DNA of 64,000 nt from Comamonas sp. lk (GCA_945925985.1 CAMELV010000015.1:1-64000), one strand, 5' to 3'; counted from the first letter of the stretch, positions 52,786 to 64,000 are shown. Made by a program: numbers and translations. The notes: generated by a model not told the origin, from the sequence alone.

Positions 52786-53702
52786 TGTTGCAGATTTTGG
52801 CTGACGGCCTGATCATCGGCTCGGTGGTGGCGCTGGGCGCGATTGGCCTGAGCATGACCCTGTCGATCGTGCGTTTTTCCAATTTCAGCCACGGCGAGCT
52901 GCTGGGTTGGGGTGCTTATCTGGCTCTGGTGGCCTCCACCGCCCTGACCGCCACCAGCCAGGCGCTGGCAGCACCGATCGCACCCTTCTCCTTTGGGTGG
53001 GGCTTGTTGGCCAGCCTGCTGCTGGCCTGTCTCCTGACTGCGTTGCTGGCCTTGGGGCTGGACACGCTGTTATTCAAGCGCCTGCGCAAGGCGGGCTCCA
53101 TCACCTTGGTGATTGCCAGTTTCGGCGCAGCGCTGGCGCTGCGAAATTTGCTGCTGTTCTGGCAGGGTGGTATACCGCGCTACTACTCGGATAACCTGCA
53201 GATCGCCGTCACCTTTGTCCCGCGCAGCGTCTGGGGCGGGCTGCGGGTCACGCCGGATCAGATCTTTGTGTTGGCACTGACGCTGGCTACCGTGACCGGG
53301 CTGCACCTGTTCTTGCGCCACAGCACACTGGGCCGCTCGATGCGCGCCACAGCCCTCAACCCAGGGCTGGCGCGGGTCACTGGCATCGACCCGGAACGGG
53401 TGTTGCGCGCCACCTGGCTTATCGGCGGGGTGCTGGCGGCCGTGGCGGGCGTATTTGCCGGTTTGACGGTTCAGCTGCGGCCCAACATGGGTGTGGAGCT
53501 GCTGCTGCCCCTGTTCGCGGCCGTCATTCTGGGTGGGGTGGGCTCGATTTGGGGCGCTGTGCTGGGGGGCTTGATCGTGGGGCTGGCCGAAAGCGCCTCT
53601 GTCACCTTGGTCGGGGCCGAATACCGCTCAGCCGCCGCCTTTGCGGTACTGATCGCGATTTTGATGGTGCGGCCCAGGGGCCTGTTCGGGGAGCAGCACT
53701 GA
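52785..53702 (+). CDS. Branched-chain amino acid-type ABC permease (LivH-like)
   Basis: LADGLIIGSVVALGAIGLSMTLSIVRFSNFSHGELLGWGAY. Confidence 0.93.
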   Translation: MLQILADGLIIGSVVALGAIGLSMTLSIVRFSNFSHGELLGWGAYLALVASTALTATSQALAAPIAPFSFGWGLLASLLLACLLTALLALGLDTLLFKRLRKAGSITLVIASFGAALALRNLLLFWQGGIPRYYSDNLQIAVTFVPRSVWGGLRVTPDQIFVLALTLATVTGLHLFLRHSTLGRSMRATALNPGLARVTGIDPERVLRATWLIGGVLAAVAGVFAGLTVQLRPNMGVELLLPLFAAVILGGVGSIWGAVLGGLIVGLAESASVTLVGAEYRSAAAFAVLIAILMVRPRGLFGEQH

Positions 53703-54646
53703 TGGTGGATTTGACCGGCGCCTTGTCCTATGCCAGTTTCTTTCTGGTGTTTGCGACCGCCTACGCCATCATCAGCCTCGGGCTCAACCTGCAATGGGGC
53801 TTCACCGGCCTGTTCAATGTCGGGGTGGCCGGTTTCGTCGCCATCGGCGCTTACACCTCGGCCCTGCTCACCACCCCGGCGGCCAGCGACCGGTTGGCCG
53901 GCCTGGGCCTGCCGGTGGCGGTGGGCATGCTGGCCGCCATGGCGGTGACAGGCCTGGTTGGCCTGTTGGTGGGCGCTTTAGCCCTGCGGCTGCGGCAGGA
54001 CTACCTGGCCATCACCACCTTTGGAATCGCCGTCACCATCCAACTGATCGCCAACAACGCCACGCGACTGACCGGCGGGCCCTTCGGCGTGCAGTTCATT
54101 CCCAAGCCGATGCAGGCCTGGTTCGGTACCGGTCTGCCCTGGACGCTGGCCTACCTGGTCCTGTCGCTGTCGCTGCTGCTGTTGGCCTACCTGGCCATCG
54201 AGAAGCTGGTGAACAGCCCCTGGGGCCGGGTGCTGCGCGCCATCCGTGAGGATGAAGACGCCGCAAGCGCCCTGGGCAAGCGGTCGTTCGCTTTCCGGCT
54301 ACAAAGTTTTGTCATTGGCAGCATGCTGATGGGTCTGGGTGGTGCCCTTTATGCGCACTTTGTAGGCTTCATTGCACCAGATGATTTTTTACCGATCCTG
54401 ACCTTCCAGCTCTGGGCCATGTTGATCGTCGGTGGTTCGGGCAACAATCGCGGTGCCATTTTGGGCGCCTATGTGGTTTGGGGTTTCTGGACTGCTGCGG
54501 GTGGGCTGATGCGCGGCTGGATTCCACAGGCTGAACAAGCCCGGGCGGCCGCCTTGCAAGTGGTGCTCATCGGCTGCCTGATCGCGCTGATGCTGGTCTT
54601 GCGTCCGCGCGGCATGCTGGGTGATACCAAGGTCGTCGCCCGGTGA
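53702..54646 (+). CDS. Branched-chain amino acid-type ABC permease (LivM-like)
   Basis: LGLNLQWGFTGLFNVGVAGFVAIGAYTSALL; RAIREDEDAASALGK; start set at MVDLTGAL. Confidence 0.92.
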   Translation: MVDLTGALSYASFFLVFATAYAIISLGLNLQWGFTGLFNVGVAGFVAIGAYTSALLTTPAASDRLAGLGLPVAVGMLAAMAVTGLVGLLVGALALRLRQDYLAITTFGIAVTIQLIANNATRLTGGPFGVQFIPKPMQAWFGTGLPWTLAYLVLSLSLLLLAYLAIEKLVNSPWGRVLRAIREDEDAASALGKRSFAFRLQSFVIGSMLMGLGGALYAHFVGFIAPDDFLPILTFQLWAMLIVGGSGNNRGAILGAYVVWGFWTAAGGLMRGWIPQAEQARAAALQVVLIGCLIALMLVLRPRGMLGDTKVVAR

Positions 54647-54708
54647 CCGGTCTGCGAGCCGCCGCCATGGTACCCGGCCTAGTTGCTACTAACCGACTCA
54701 ACCAGGCT

Positions 54709-55625
54709 TTATGACGCGCCCTTCTTCAGGCTCAGCGCAGCCTCATACAGGGCATTGCGCGGGGCGCCGGTGATCTCGGCGGCCAGTCGAACCGCCGTTT
54801 TCAAGGGTAGCTCGGCCAGTAACAATTGCAGCACGCGCTGGTCCTCGCCGCTATCGGCCGGTACCGCAACCGGGTGCAGCACCAGCACAAATTCGCCGCG
54901 ACACCGGTTCGGGTCAGCAGCCAGCCAAGCCCCAAAGCCCGCCGCTGGCAATTGAGCGATCTCCTCAAATTGTTTCGTCAGTTCGCGCCCGACCGTCACA
55001 CCACGCTCTCCCAGCACCGCCAGCGCCCCGGCCAGGGCTTCAATGCGGTGGGGAGCCTCCAGCAACACCACGGCGCGCGTCTGTTGGGCCAACGCTGCCA
55101 CGGCCTGAGCGCGTTCACCAGCTTTGCTGGGCAAGAAACCGGCAAAGACAAAGCCACTCGCTGCTGCCTCAGTGCTAGCCATGCCTGCCACGCTGAGTGC
55201 CGCCGTGACGCTGCTGGCGCCCGGCAGCGGTACCACCGGCCTGGTCGCTGCTCGGGCCGCTGCCACCAGGCGAGCCCCGGGGTCGCTAATGGCTGGCGTG
55301 CCGGCATCGCTGACATAGGCCACCCGCTGCCCCTGAACCATGCGGTGCACCAGTTCTTCAGAGGCTTGCGTCTCATTGTGCTCATGCACTGCCAGTAACT
55401 GGGCTGCCGACTTGTCGATGCCATAGGCGCGCAGCAGGGCCTGGGTGTGGCGGGTGTCCTCGCAGGCGACCGTATCCGCCAACGCCAGCACGTGCAGGGC
55501 GCGCAGTGTGATGTCGGCCAGGTTGCCGATCGGGGTGGCGACCACATACAGCGCGCCGGGCGGATAATTCTGTCCAGCAGCGGCGTCAGCGGCGGCGTTT
55601 AAGGCATGGGCATAGGTGGAGCTCA

Positions 55626-55626
<1 letters not shown>
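54709..55626 (-). CDS. rsmI: 16S rRNA 2'-O-ribose (C1402) methyltransferase
   Basis: GALYVVATPIGNLADITLRALHVLALADTVACEDTRHTQALLRAYGI. Confidence 0.95.
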
Positions 55627-57266
<1,640 letters not shown>

Positions 57267-57281
57267 GGGCGCTTAGGCCAT

Positions 57282-58196
57282 CTATTTCAGGCGCTTGATC
57301 AGGCTGGAGGTGTCCCAGCGCTGGCCACCCATTTGCTGCACATCGGCATAGAACTGGTCGACCACCGCAGTGACCGGCAAACGCGCACCGTTGCGTTTGG
57401 CCTCATCGAGCACCAATCCGAGGTCCTTGCGCATCCAGTCCACCGCAAAGCCGAAATCAAACTTGCCCGCGACCATGGTCTTGCCGCGGTTGTCCATTTG
57501 CCAACTTTGTGCCGCACCCTTGCCGATCACGTCCAGCACCTGGAGCATGTTTAGGCCTGCCTTTTCACCGAAGGCGATGGCTTCGCTGAGGCCCTGGACC
57601 AGACCAGCAATGCAAATCTGGTTCACCATTTTGGCCAATTGCCCGGCGCCACTCTCGCCCAGCAGCGTGAACGCGCGGGAAAAAGCCATGGCCACCGGTT
57701 GGGCTGCGTCAAACGCCGCCTGGTCACCGCCGCACATGACGGTCAGCAGGCCGTTCTGCGCGCCACCCTGGCCGCCAGAGACCGGAGCGTCGACAAAGTG
57801 CAACCCCAGGGTTTTGGCGGCGCCGTAGAGCTCGCGTGCCACGCTGGCGGATGCCGTGGTGTGGTCGACGAAGGTGGTCCCGGCTTGCATGCCGGCAAAA
57901 GCGCCGTCGGCGCCCAAGGTCACGCCGCGCAGGTCGTCGTCATTGCCGACACAGCAGAACACCAGTTCGGCCCCCTGCGCTGCCAGTCGAGGTGTCGCGG
58001 CGTGCTTGAGGGCGCTTGCTCCGGCAAATTCAGCACACCAGGCGCTGGATTTGCTCGCAGTTCGGTTGTACACCGTGACCTGGTGTCCGGCTCGCGCCAG
58101 GTGCCCGGCCATCGGGTAGCCCATGACGCCCAGGCCTAGGAAGGCGACTTTACGGCTCGGGGTACTGGCGTAATCTTTGTGGTTGATGCTGCTCAT
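57282..58196 (-). CDS. NAD(P)-dependent beta-hydroxyacid dehydrogenase
   Basis: VAFLGLGVMGYPMAGHLARAGHQVTVYNRT; FVDAPVSGGQGGA. Confidence 0.9.
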   Translation of the reverse strand: MSSINHKDYASTPSRKVAFLGLGVMGYPMAGHLARAGHQVTVYNRTASKSSAWCAEFAGASALKHAATPRLAAQGAELVFCCVGNDDDLRGVTLGADGAFAGMQAGTTFVDHTTASASVARELYGAAKTLGLHFVDAPVSGGQGGAQNGLLTVMCGGDQAAFDAAQPVAMAFSRAFTLLGESGAGQLAKMVNQICIAGLVQGLSEAIAFGEKAGLNMLQVLDVIGKGAAQSWQMDNRGKTMVAGKFDFGFAVDWMRKDLGLVLDEAKRNGARLPVTAVVDQFYADVQQMGGQRWDTSSLIKRLK

Positions 58197-58280
58197 AGGT
58201 GCTCGCTAGAGGGGTTGAAATATAAAAAAATGCCTCCGGACCGCGGCCGTTTGGGGCCGCCGCGCCCTGGGGCTAGGTTA

Positions 58281-59417
58281 CTAAACGATCGCGAAATTCT
58301 CGGTGCCGGCGTTCAGGTCGGTGGACTTAACCCGTTGGCTGTTAAGTTTGATCTGTAGCCGCAGGTCGTTGACCGAGTCGGCATTGCGCAGGGCATCTTC
58401 GTAGTTGATGCTGTTGGCCTCAAAAGCGTCAAACAGGGCTTGGTCGAAAGTTTGCATGCCCATGTTGCGGCTTTTCTTCATGATCTCCTTGATCTCGGTC
58501 ACATGACCTTTGAAGATCAAGTCGGAAATCAGGGGAGAGTTCAGCAGGATTTCCACGATGGCAGCGCGACCCTTGCCGTCCTGCTTGGGCACCAAGCGCT
58601 GGGAGATCACGGCTTTAAGGTTAAGCGACAAATCCATCAGCAGTTGAGAGCGCCGTTCTTCTGGAAAGAAGTTGATGATGCGGTCTAGCGCCTGATTGGC
58701 GCTGTTGGCGTGCAGTGTGGCCAGGCACAGATGCCCGGTTTCCGCAAAGGCCACGGCATGCTCCATCGTTTCGTGGCCGCGGATTTCACCCATCAGAATC
58801 ACGTCAGGGGCTTGGCGCAGCGTGTTTTTCAGGGCGGCGTCCCAATTGTCGGTGTCGAGCCCGACCTCGCGCTGGGTCACCATACAGTTTTTATGCGGGT
58901 GAACAAACTCGATCGGGTCTTCAATTGTGATGATATGGCCGTAAGTTTGCTCATTGCGCCAGTCCACCATGGCGGCCAGGGTGGTCGACTTGCCGGAGCC
59001 GGTCGCGCCGACCAGGATGCAGAGGCCCCGCTTGGCGGTGACCACTTCCTTGAGGACCTGTGGCACGCCCAAGCCGTTGATCGTGGGCACAGTGGTCGGG
59101 ATCATGCGCATGACCATACCGGCCTTGCCCTGCTGCACAAAAGCATTCACCCGAAATCGGCCGATGCCTTCTGGCGCGATAGCAAAATTACATTCCTTTG
59201 TGGTCTCAAATTCGGCGGCCTGGCGTTCGCTCATGATGGAGCGGACCAGAGCCGCAGTCTGCGCGCCAGACAGCCTGTCCGTTGACATTTTGGTGAGTTT
59301 GCCATCGATCTTGATGGCCGGCGGGAAGTCGGCCGTGATGAACATGTCGCTGCTTTTTCGGCTGAGCATCAGCTTCAGCAATTCCCCGACAAACTGTCCG
59401 GCTTGGTTGAGTTCCAT
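58281..59417 (-). CDS. pilU: Twitching motility ATPase PilU
   Basis: LVGATGSGKSTTLAAMVDWRN; second PilT-like ATPase adjacent to pilT. Confidence 0.9.
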   Translation of the reverse strand: MELNQAGQFVGELLKLMLSRKSSDMFITADFPPAIKIDGKLTKMSTDRLSGAQTAALVRSIMSERQAAEFETTKECNFAIAPEGIGRFRVNAFVQQGKAGMVMRMIPTTVPTINGLGVPQVLKEVVTAKRGLCILVGATGSGKSTTLAAMVDWRNEQTYGHIITIEDPIEFVHPHKNCMVTQREVGLDTDNWDAALKNTLRQAPDVILMGEIRGHETMEHAVAFAETGHLCLATLHANSANQALDRIINFFPEERRSQLLMDLSLNLKAVISQRLVPKQDGKGRAAIVEILLNSPLISDLIFKGHVTEIKEIMKKSRNMGMQTFDQALFDAFEANSINYEDALRNADSVNDLRLQIKLNSQRVKSTDLNAGTENFAIV

Positions 59418-59453
59418 GATGGCAGGGGTTCAGAGGTTTCGGGGTTCAAGGGT

Positions 59454-60080
59454 TTAGCTTCGTTCGCTCAGGCGGGCACCGACCACCCGCAGTCGCAAGG
59501 ATATCTTGCGGGCCAACACGGTCATCAGGCAGGCGGCCAGGTAGGCATCTTCCGTCACCATACCGTTCATGGCGTCGGTCGTCAGTACCGCCATGTCGCA
59601 CTTGGTCTGTGTGATGCAGGCTGAAAACCGCAGCCCCTGGTCGAGCAGTGACATTTCTCCCAGCATTTCGCCGGGACCGGCCTCCGAAAGCCGAAGGCGC
59701 TCGCCCCAGGTTTGGATCCGATCCACTGCAACCTGACCTTTGAGCAAGATCACCAGGAAGTTGCCATGTTCGTCCTGATGAATGAACTCCTGCTCGGCCG
59801 GGACCTGGGTGAAAAGCATGTATTTCGTCAAGCGGGCAAGGGTCTGCTCGGGAATTTGCTTCATTTGTTTGTCATTGCTCCAAAGCAACTGCAGCTGGCG
59901 CATGGCGGAGGCGGAGTCCAATTCGGCGGCGCCGATTTGGGTCGCCCGGGCAGACCATGGCACCGCACGTCCTTCGGCCTCTGGCCCATTGATACTGGCA
60001 TCAAACAGCCTGGAGTCACTTGCTTGCGGCGGCTCTTCAATCCCCATTTTTTGCATTAAATGATTGAAAAAATTTTTCAT
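59454..60080 (-). CDS. Cyclic nucleotide-binding domain protein
   Basis: PGEMLGEMSLLDQGLRFSACITQTKC (phosphate-binding cassette with Arg); located between pilT and pilU. Confidence 0.85.
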   Translation of the reverse strand: MKNFFNHLMQKMGIEEPPQASDSRLFDASINGPEAEGRAVPWSARATQIGAAELDSASAMRQLQLLWSNDKQMKQIPEQTLARLTKYMLFTQVPAEQEFIHQDEHGNFLVILLKGQVAVDRIQTWGERLRLSEAGPGEMLGEMSLLDQGLRFSACITQTKCDMAVLTTDAMNGMVTEDAYLAACLMTVLARKISLRLRVVGARLSERS

Positions 60081-60105
60081 AAGGCGTGTTGAAGATCGCG
60101 GCGTC

Positions 60106-61149
60106 TTAGCCGGGGAAGTTTTCCGGAATTTTGGCTTTGGTCCGTGCCTCGGCGGCACTGATCACATTGCGTTTGACCAGGTCGGTCAGGTTCTGGTCCA
60201 GCGTTTGCATACCCACACTGTTGCCGGTCTGGATGCTGGAGTACATCTGCGCGATCTTGGCTTCACGGATTAGATTGCGAATGGCGTTGGTGCCCAGCAT
60301 GATCTCGTGGGCCGCCACACGGCCCTGGCCGTCCTTGGTCTTGCACAGCGTCTGCGAGATCACGGCCTGAAGCGACTCCGACAGCATGGCCCGCACCATT
60401 TCTTTCTCTTCGGCTGGGAACACGTCAATGATCCGGTCGATGGTCTTGGCCGCACTGGAGGTGTGCAGCGTGCCAAACACCAGGTGGCCGGTTTCGGCGG
60501 CCGTCATGGCCAGCCGGATGGTTTCAAGGTCACGCATTTCGCCCACCAGGATAGCGTCCGGGTCTTCGCGCAGCGCTGAGCGCAGGGCCGAGGCAAAGCT
60601 CAGCGTGTGCGGGCCGACCTCCCGTTGGTTGATCAGGCATTTTTTGGATTCGTGCACGAATTCGATCGGGTCTTCTACCGTCAGGATGTGGCCGTACTCG
60701 TTTTCGTTGAGGTAATTGACCATGGCCGCCAGTGTGGTCGATTTACCCGAGCCGGTGGGGCCAGTCACCAACACCATGCCACGCGGCTTGAGCGCGAGTT
60801 CGGCCAATATTTTGGGGGCATTGAGCTGTTCCAGCGACAGGATTTTGCTGGGGATGGTCCGCAGCACCGCGCCGGCGCCCCGGTTGTGGTTGAAAGCATT
60901 GACCCGAAAACGCGCCAAGCCAACGATGTCGAAGGAAAAGTCGATTTCCAGGAATTCTTCAAAGGCCTTGCGTTGGCCATCGTTCATGATGTCGTACACC
61001 ATGGCGTGCACTTGTTTGTGGTCCAGCGGCTCCACATTCAGGCGGCGCACATCGCCGTGCACTCGGATCATCGGCGGCAGGCCGGCCGACAAATGCAGGT
61101 CAGAGGCCTTGTTCTTGACGCTGAATGCCAGCAATTGGGTGATATCCAC
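60106..61149 (-). CDS. pilT: Twitching motility ATPase PilT
   Basis: VTGPTGSGKSTTLAAMVNYLNE; AIRNLIREAKIAQMYSSIQTG. Confidence 0.95.
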   Translation of the reverse strand: MDITQLLAFSVKNKASDLHLSAGLPPMIRVHGDVRRLNVEPLDHKQVHAMVYDIMNDGQRKAFEEFLEIDFSFDIVGLARFRVNAFNHNRGAGAVLRTIPSKILSLEQLNAPKILAELALKPRGMVLVTGPTGSGKSTTLAAMVNYLNENEYGHILTVEDPIEFVHESKKCLINQREVGPHTLSFASALRSALREDPDAILVGEMRDLETIRLAMTAAETGHLVFGTLHTSSAAKTIDRIIDVFPAEEKEMVRAMLSESLQAVISQTLCKTKDGQGRVAAHEIMLGTNAIRNLIREAKIAQMYSSIQTGNSVGMQTLDQNLTDLVKRNVISAAEARTKAKIPENFPG

Positions 61150-61169
61150 AGGTATCCTGTTGGTTTGTT

Positions 61170-61883
61170 ATGTTTGGAACCATTATGACGATCATTCAGA
61201 TCAATTTGCAGCAAGTTCAAGCCCGAATGGCAGCGGCCTGCCAGGCCGCAGGGCGTGACCCGGGCACGGTCAGCCTGCTGGCGGTGTCCAAGACCTTCGG
61301 CCCCGAGACGGTGCAGTCTGCCTGGGCCGCGGGGCAGACCGCCTTCGGCGAAAACTACATCCAGGAGGCGGTGCAAAAGATCACAGCATTACGGCAGTTG
61401 CCGGACGCCAACCGGGCGCCCCTGCAATGGCACTGCATCGGCCCGATCCAGAGCAACAAGACCCGCTTGGTCGCCGAGCATTTCGACTGGGTTCACACCG
61501 TGGACCGGCTGAAGATCGCCGAGCGCCTGAGCGAGCAGCGGCCAGCCGGTTTGGCGCCGCTGCAGGTTTGTATCCAGGTCAACGTCGATGGCGGTCCCAC
61601 CAAGTCGGGGGTGCTGCCGCAGGAGGCGTTGGCCTTGGCGCTGCAGGTGGCAGCGCTGCCCGGGCTGCGCTTGCGCGGCCTGATGAGCATTCCTGAGCTT
61701 GCTACTGATTTTGTAGCTGCAACGCAAGTATTCATGAGGGTTAAGACCCTATTTGATGCCTTGAATGGGAGCGGTTTGGCACTTGACACCTTGTCTATGG
61801 GGATGAGCGCCGATCTGGAGGCGGCGATCCACGGCGGCAGCACCATGGTACGGGTGGGCAGCGCTATTTTTGGGGCGCGGTAG
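61170..61883 (+). CDS. YggS-family PLP homeostasis protein
   Basis: LLAVSKTFGPETVQSAWAAGQTAFGENYIQEAVQK; LSMGMSADLEAAIHGGSTMVRVGSAIFG. Confidence 0.94.
   Translation: MFGTIMTIIQINLQQVQARMAAACQAAGRDPGTVSLLAVSKTFGPETVQSAWAAGQTAFGENYIQEAVQKITALRQLPDANRAPLQWHCIGPIQSNKTRLVAEHFDWVHTVDRLKIAERLSEQRPAGLAPLQVCIQVNVDGGPTKSGVLPQEALALALQVAALPGLRLRGLMSIPELATDFVAATQVFMRVKTLFDALNGSGLALDTLSMGMSADLEAAIHGGSTMVRVGSAIFGAR
61699..61757 (+). repeat. Dispersed ~59-bp repeat, copy C (inside yggS-like CDS, in frame)
   Basis: ttgctactgattttgtagctgcaacgcaagtattcatgagggttaagaccctatttgat. Confidence 0.55.
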
Positions 61884-61929
61884 TTGGGAGGCTCTCGCTC
61901 GGCCTTTGACGATGCGGTTCCCAAATGCC

Positions 61930-62424
61930 CTATGAAGGCCCGGCGATAGAGGGATCTGTACGCACGACGTTGAGCGGAAAACGCTGACCCGCTAAATAGT
62001 CTTCCATGCATTGCAACAGCAAGGGGCTGCGGTGGCGGTCTCGTGCGGCACGGACTTCGTCGGGGCTGAGCCATAAGGTGCGGACAATGCCGGTGTCAAG
62101 TGCTCGCTTGGATTCGTGGAGACCCAACTCGCCACAAAAGGCGAAGCGCAGGTAAGTGATGTCCTGCGCCGCACAGGCCATGGTCGCGGGTCGCTGAAAA
62201 CGCGCCAAATAGACCCCGATCAGTGCGGTCGGCCGAAAGTGGTAAGCGGTCTCTTCCAGAGTTTCGCGGGCACAGCCCTCCGCCGGAGATTCGCCCGGGT
62301 CCAGGTGGCCGGCCGGGTTGTTCAGGCGCAGGCCCTCGGGGGTGTGCTCCTCGACCAATAAAAAGCGGCCGTTCCGCTCAATCACGGCGGCCACGGTGAC
62401 GCTGGGTTTCCATCGAATGTCCAT
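61930..62424 (-). CDS. NUDIX hydrolase
   Basis: GHLDPGESPAEGCARETLEETAY (Nudix box). Confidence 0.9.
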   Translation of the reverse strand: MDIRWKPSVTVAAVIERNGRFLLVEEHTPEGLRLNNPAGHLDPGESPAEGCARETLEETAYHFRPTALIGVYLARFQRPATMACAAQDITYLRFAFCGELGLHESKRALDTGIVRTLWLSPDEVRAARDRHRSPLLLQCMEDYLAGQRFPLNVVRTDPSIAGPS

Positions 62425-62498
62425 TCAAGATTATCCCCATGTAAACTCTTGGACGTTGCTGATTCGTCTCCTACCCAACCCAACGCGAGGACTCGCCC

Positions 62499-63626
62499 AT
62501 GCTGATTGGCGTACCCACTGAAACCACCACAGGCGAAACCCGGGTGGCTGTCACCCCCGAAACGGCCAAAAAACTCAAGGCCCAGGGGCACACGATTCGA
62601 GTCCAGGCCGGCGCCGGTGTGGCTGCTAGCGTGACCGACGAAGCCTATGTCGCCGCCGGTGCTGAGATCACCGATGCCGCCGGTGCGCTGGGTTGCGACC
62701 TGGTGCTCAAGGTCCGCACCCCGAATGACCACGAGGCGGCGCAGATGAAGGCGGGCGCGGCACTGGTCGGCATGCTCAACCCCTTTGACGCCACGGGTCT
62801 GCAGCGCTTGGCCGGCGCCGGCCTGACCAGCTTTGCGCTCGAAGCTGCCCCCCGCACCACCCGGGCCCAGAGCATGGACGTGCTGTCCAGCCAGGCCAAC
62901 ATCGCCGGCTACAAGGCGGTGATCATGGCGGCGGACAAGTACCAACGCTTCTTCCCGATGCTGATGACCGCTGCCGGCACCGTCAAGGCGGCGCGGGTGG
63001 TGATTCTGGGCGTCGGCGTGGCCGGCCTGCAGGCCATTGCCACCGCCAAACGACTGGGCGCGGTGATCGAGGCGTCCGACGTGCGCCCCAGCGTCAAAGA
63101 GCAGGTGGAGTCTCTCGGCGGCAAATTTATCGAGGTGTCCTACGACACGCCAGAAGAAAAAGAGGCTGCGGTGGGCGTGGGCGGCTATGCCCGGCCCATG
63201 CCGCAGAGCTGGCTGGAGCGCCAGAAGGTCGAAGTTGCCAAGCGCGTGGCGCAGGCCGACATCGTGATCAGCACCGCGCTGATTCCGGGCCGACCGGCCC
63301 CGGTGCTGGTGACCGAAGACATGGTCAAGTCCATGAAACCGGGTTCGGTCATCATTGACCTGGCAGCCGGGCGCGGGCCAGGCGGCGGTGGCAACTGCCC
63401 GCTGACCGAGACCGACCGCACCGTGGTCAAGCATGGCGTGACCCTGGTCGGCGAAACCAACCTGCCGGCGCTGGTGGCGGCCGACGCCTCGGCCCTGTAC
63501 GCCCGCAATGTCCTTGACTTCCTCAAACTGGTGCTGGGCAAGGACGGCGGCCTGCAGGTCGACCTGAATGACGACATCGTGGCCGCCTGCCTGATGACCC
63601 AGGGCGGCGAGGTCAAGCGCAAATAA
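62499..63626 (+). CDS. pntA: NAD(P) transhydrogenase subunit alpha part 1
   Basis: VPTETTTGETRVAVTPETAKKL; VVILGVGVAGLQAIATAKRLGAVIEASDVRP. Confidence 0.95.
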   Translation: MLIGVPTETTTGETRVAVTPETAKKLKAQGHTIRVQAGAGVAASVTDEAYVAAGAEITDAAGALGCDLVLKVRTPNDHEAAQMKAGAALVGMLNPFDATGLQRLAGAGLTSFALEAAPRTTRAQSMDVLSSQANIAGYKAVIMAADKYQRFFPMLMTAAGTVKAARVVILGVGVAGLQAIATAKRLGAVIEASDVRPSVKEQVESLGGKFIEVSYDTPEEKEAAVGVGGYARPMPQSWLERQKVEVAKRVAQADIVISTALIPGRPAPVLVTEDMVKSMKPGSVIIDLAAGRGPGGGGNCPLTETDRTVVKHGVTLVGETNLPALVAADASALYARNVLDFLKLVLGKDGGLQVDLNDDIVAACLMTQGGEVKRK

Positions 63627-63650
63627 AACAGCTCAACAGGACTGCACACC

Positions 63651-63971
63651 ATGGACATTCTTTCTCCCACGATCACCAACCTGATTATCTTCGTGCTGGC
63701 CATCTACGTGGGTTACCACGTGGTCTGGACCGTGACACCGGCACTGCACACCCCGCTGATGGCAGTGACCAACGCCATCTCGGCCATCGTCATCGTCGGC
63801 GCTATGTTGGCGGCGGCACTCACTGAAACCCCGCTCGGCAAAACTATGGGTGTGCTCGCGGTGGCGCTGGCGGCGGTCAATGTATTTGGCGGCTTCATGG
63901 TGACCCGTCGCATGCTGGAGATGTTCAGAAAGAAAGAGCGCCCGGCGGCGGCCAAGGGAGACACCAAATGA
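63651..63971 (+). CDS. NAD(P) transhydrogenase subunit alpha part 2
   Basis: VVWTVTPALHTPLMAVTNAISAIVIVGA; GGFMVTRRMLEMFRKKE. Confidence 0.94.
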   Translation: MDILSPTITNLIIFVLAIYVGYHVVWTVTPALHTPLMAVTNAISAIVIVGAMLAAALTETPLGKTMGVLAVALAAVNVFGGFMVTRRMLEMFRKKERPAAAKGDTK

Positions 63972-64000
63972 GCATGGACCTCGTCACCCTGCTGTATTTG
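63968..64000 (+). CDS. pntB: NAD(P) transhydrogenase subunit beta, N-terminal fragment (runs off the window)
   Basis: atgagcatggacctc overlapping the previous stop; synteny. Confidence 0.75.
   Translation, partial: MSMDLVTLLYL

Noticed and set aside
58225-58265. GC-rich hairpin GCGGCC-GTTTGG-GGCCGC near the pilU 3' end as a terminator
   Set aside because: The T-tract is displaced from the stem; too weak to call without structure prediction.

Overview
Chromosomal window, most consistent with a Burkholderiales/Comamonadaceae-type beta-proteobacterium (inferred from gene content and protein style, not verified). Backbone, left to right: lipA-lipB-ybeD-like-D-amino-acid aminotransferase (-); glutamate/aspartate-type ABC importer (+); complete F-type ATP synthase operon atpIBEFHAGDC (+); TPM/TPM/LemA cassette (-); YheT-like hydrolase; cytochrome c5-like; tRNA-Arg(CCG). 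Between the tRNA and about 30.36 kb lies a mosaic accessory region: a Phd/VapC-type toxin-antitoxin pair, SelO, an MFS transporter, a BLUF photoreceptor, a molybdo-hydroxylase pair, a nucleoside hydrolase, and IS3/IS5/IS30 debris. It ends in a 34-nt copy of the tRNA 3' half. Next come a GIY-YIG-like gene, LexA-boxed umuD-umuC plus a PD-(D/E)XK-like gene, MsrA, DUF427, a 2OG oxygenase, a FadH-like enzyme, a nitrile hydratase alpha/beta pair, a threonine dehydratase and a CoxL-form-II-like oxidoreductase. A FadR-regulated catabolic cluster follows (TIGR04076, two aldo/keto reductases, one fused to a Rid/YjgF domain that lacks the catalytic Arg, and a complete Liv ABC importer). The right end has rsmI/yraN/gmhA-like/BON, pilT-CNBD-pilU, yggS, NUDIX and pntA-pntB(partial). 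Most notable leads: (1) the AKR/AKR-Rid/Liv cluster with a perfect inverted-repeat operator; (2) the nested tRNA-Arg island; (3) a 4-gene SOS-associated cassette with a LexA box overlapping the umuD start codon; (4) a dispersed ~59-bp repeat found inside reading frames. All family calls come from motif recognition only; no database search was run.
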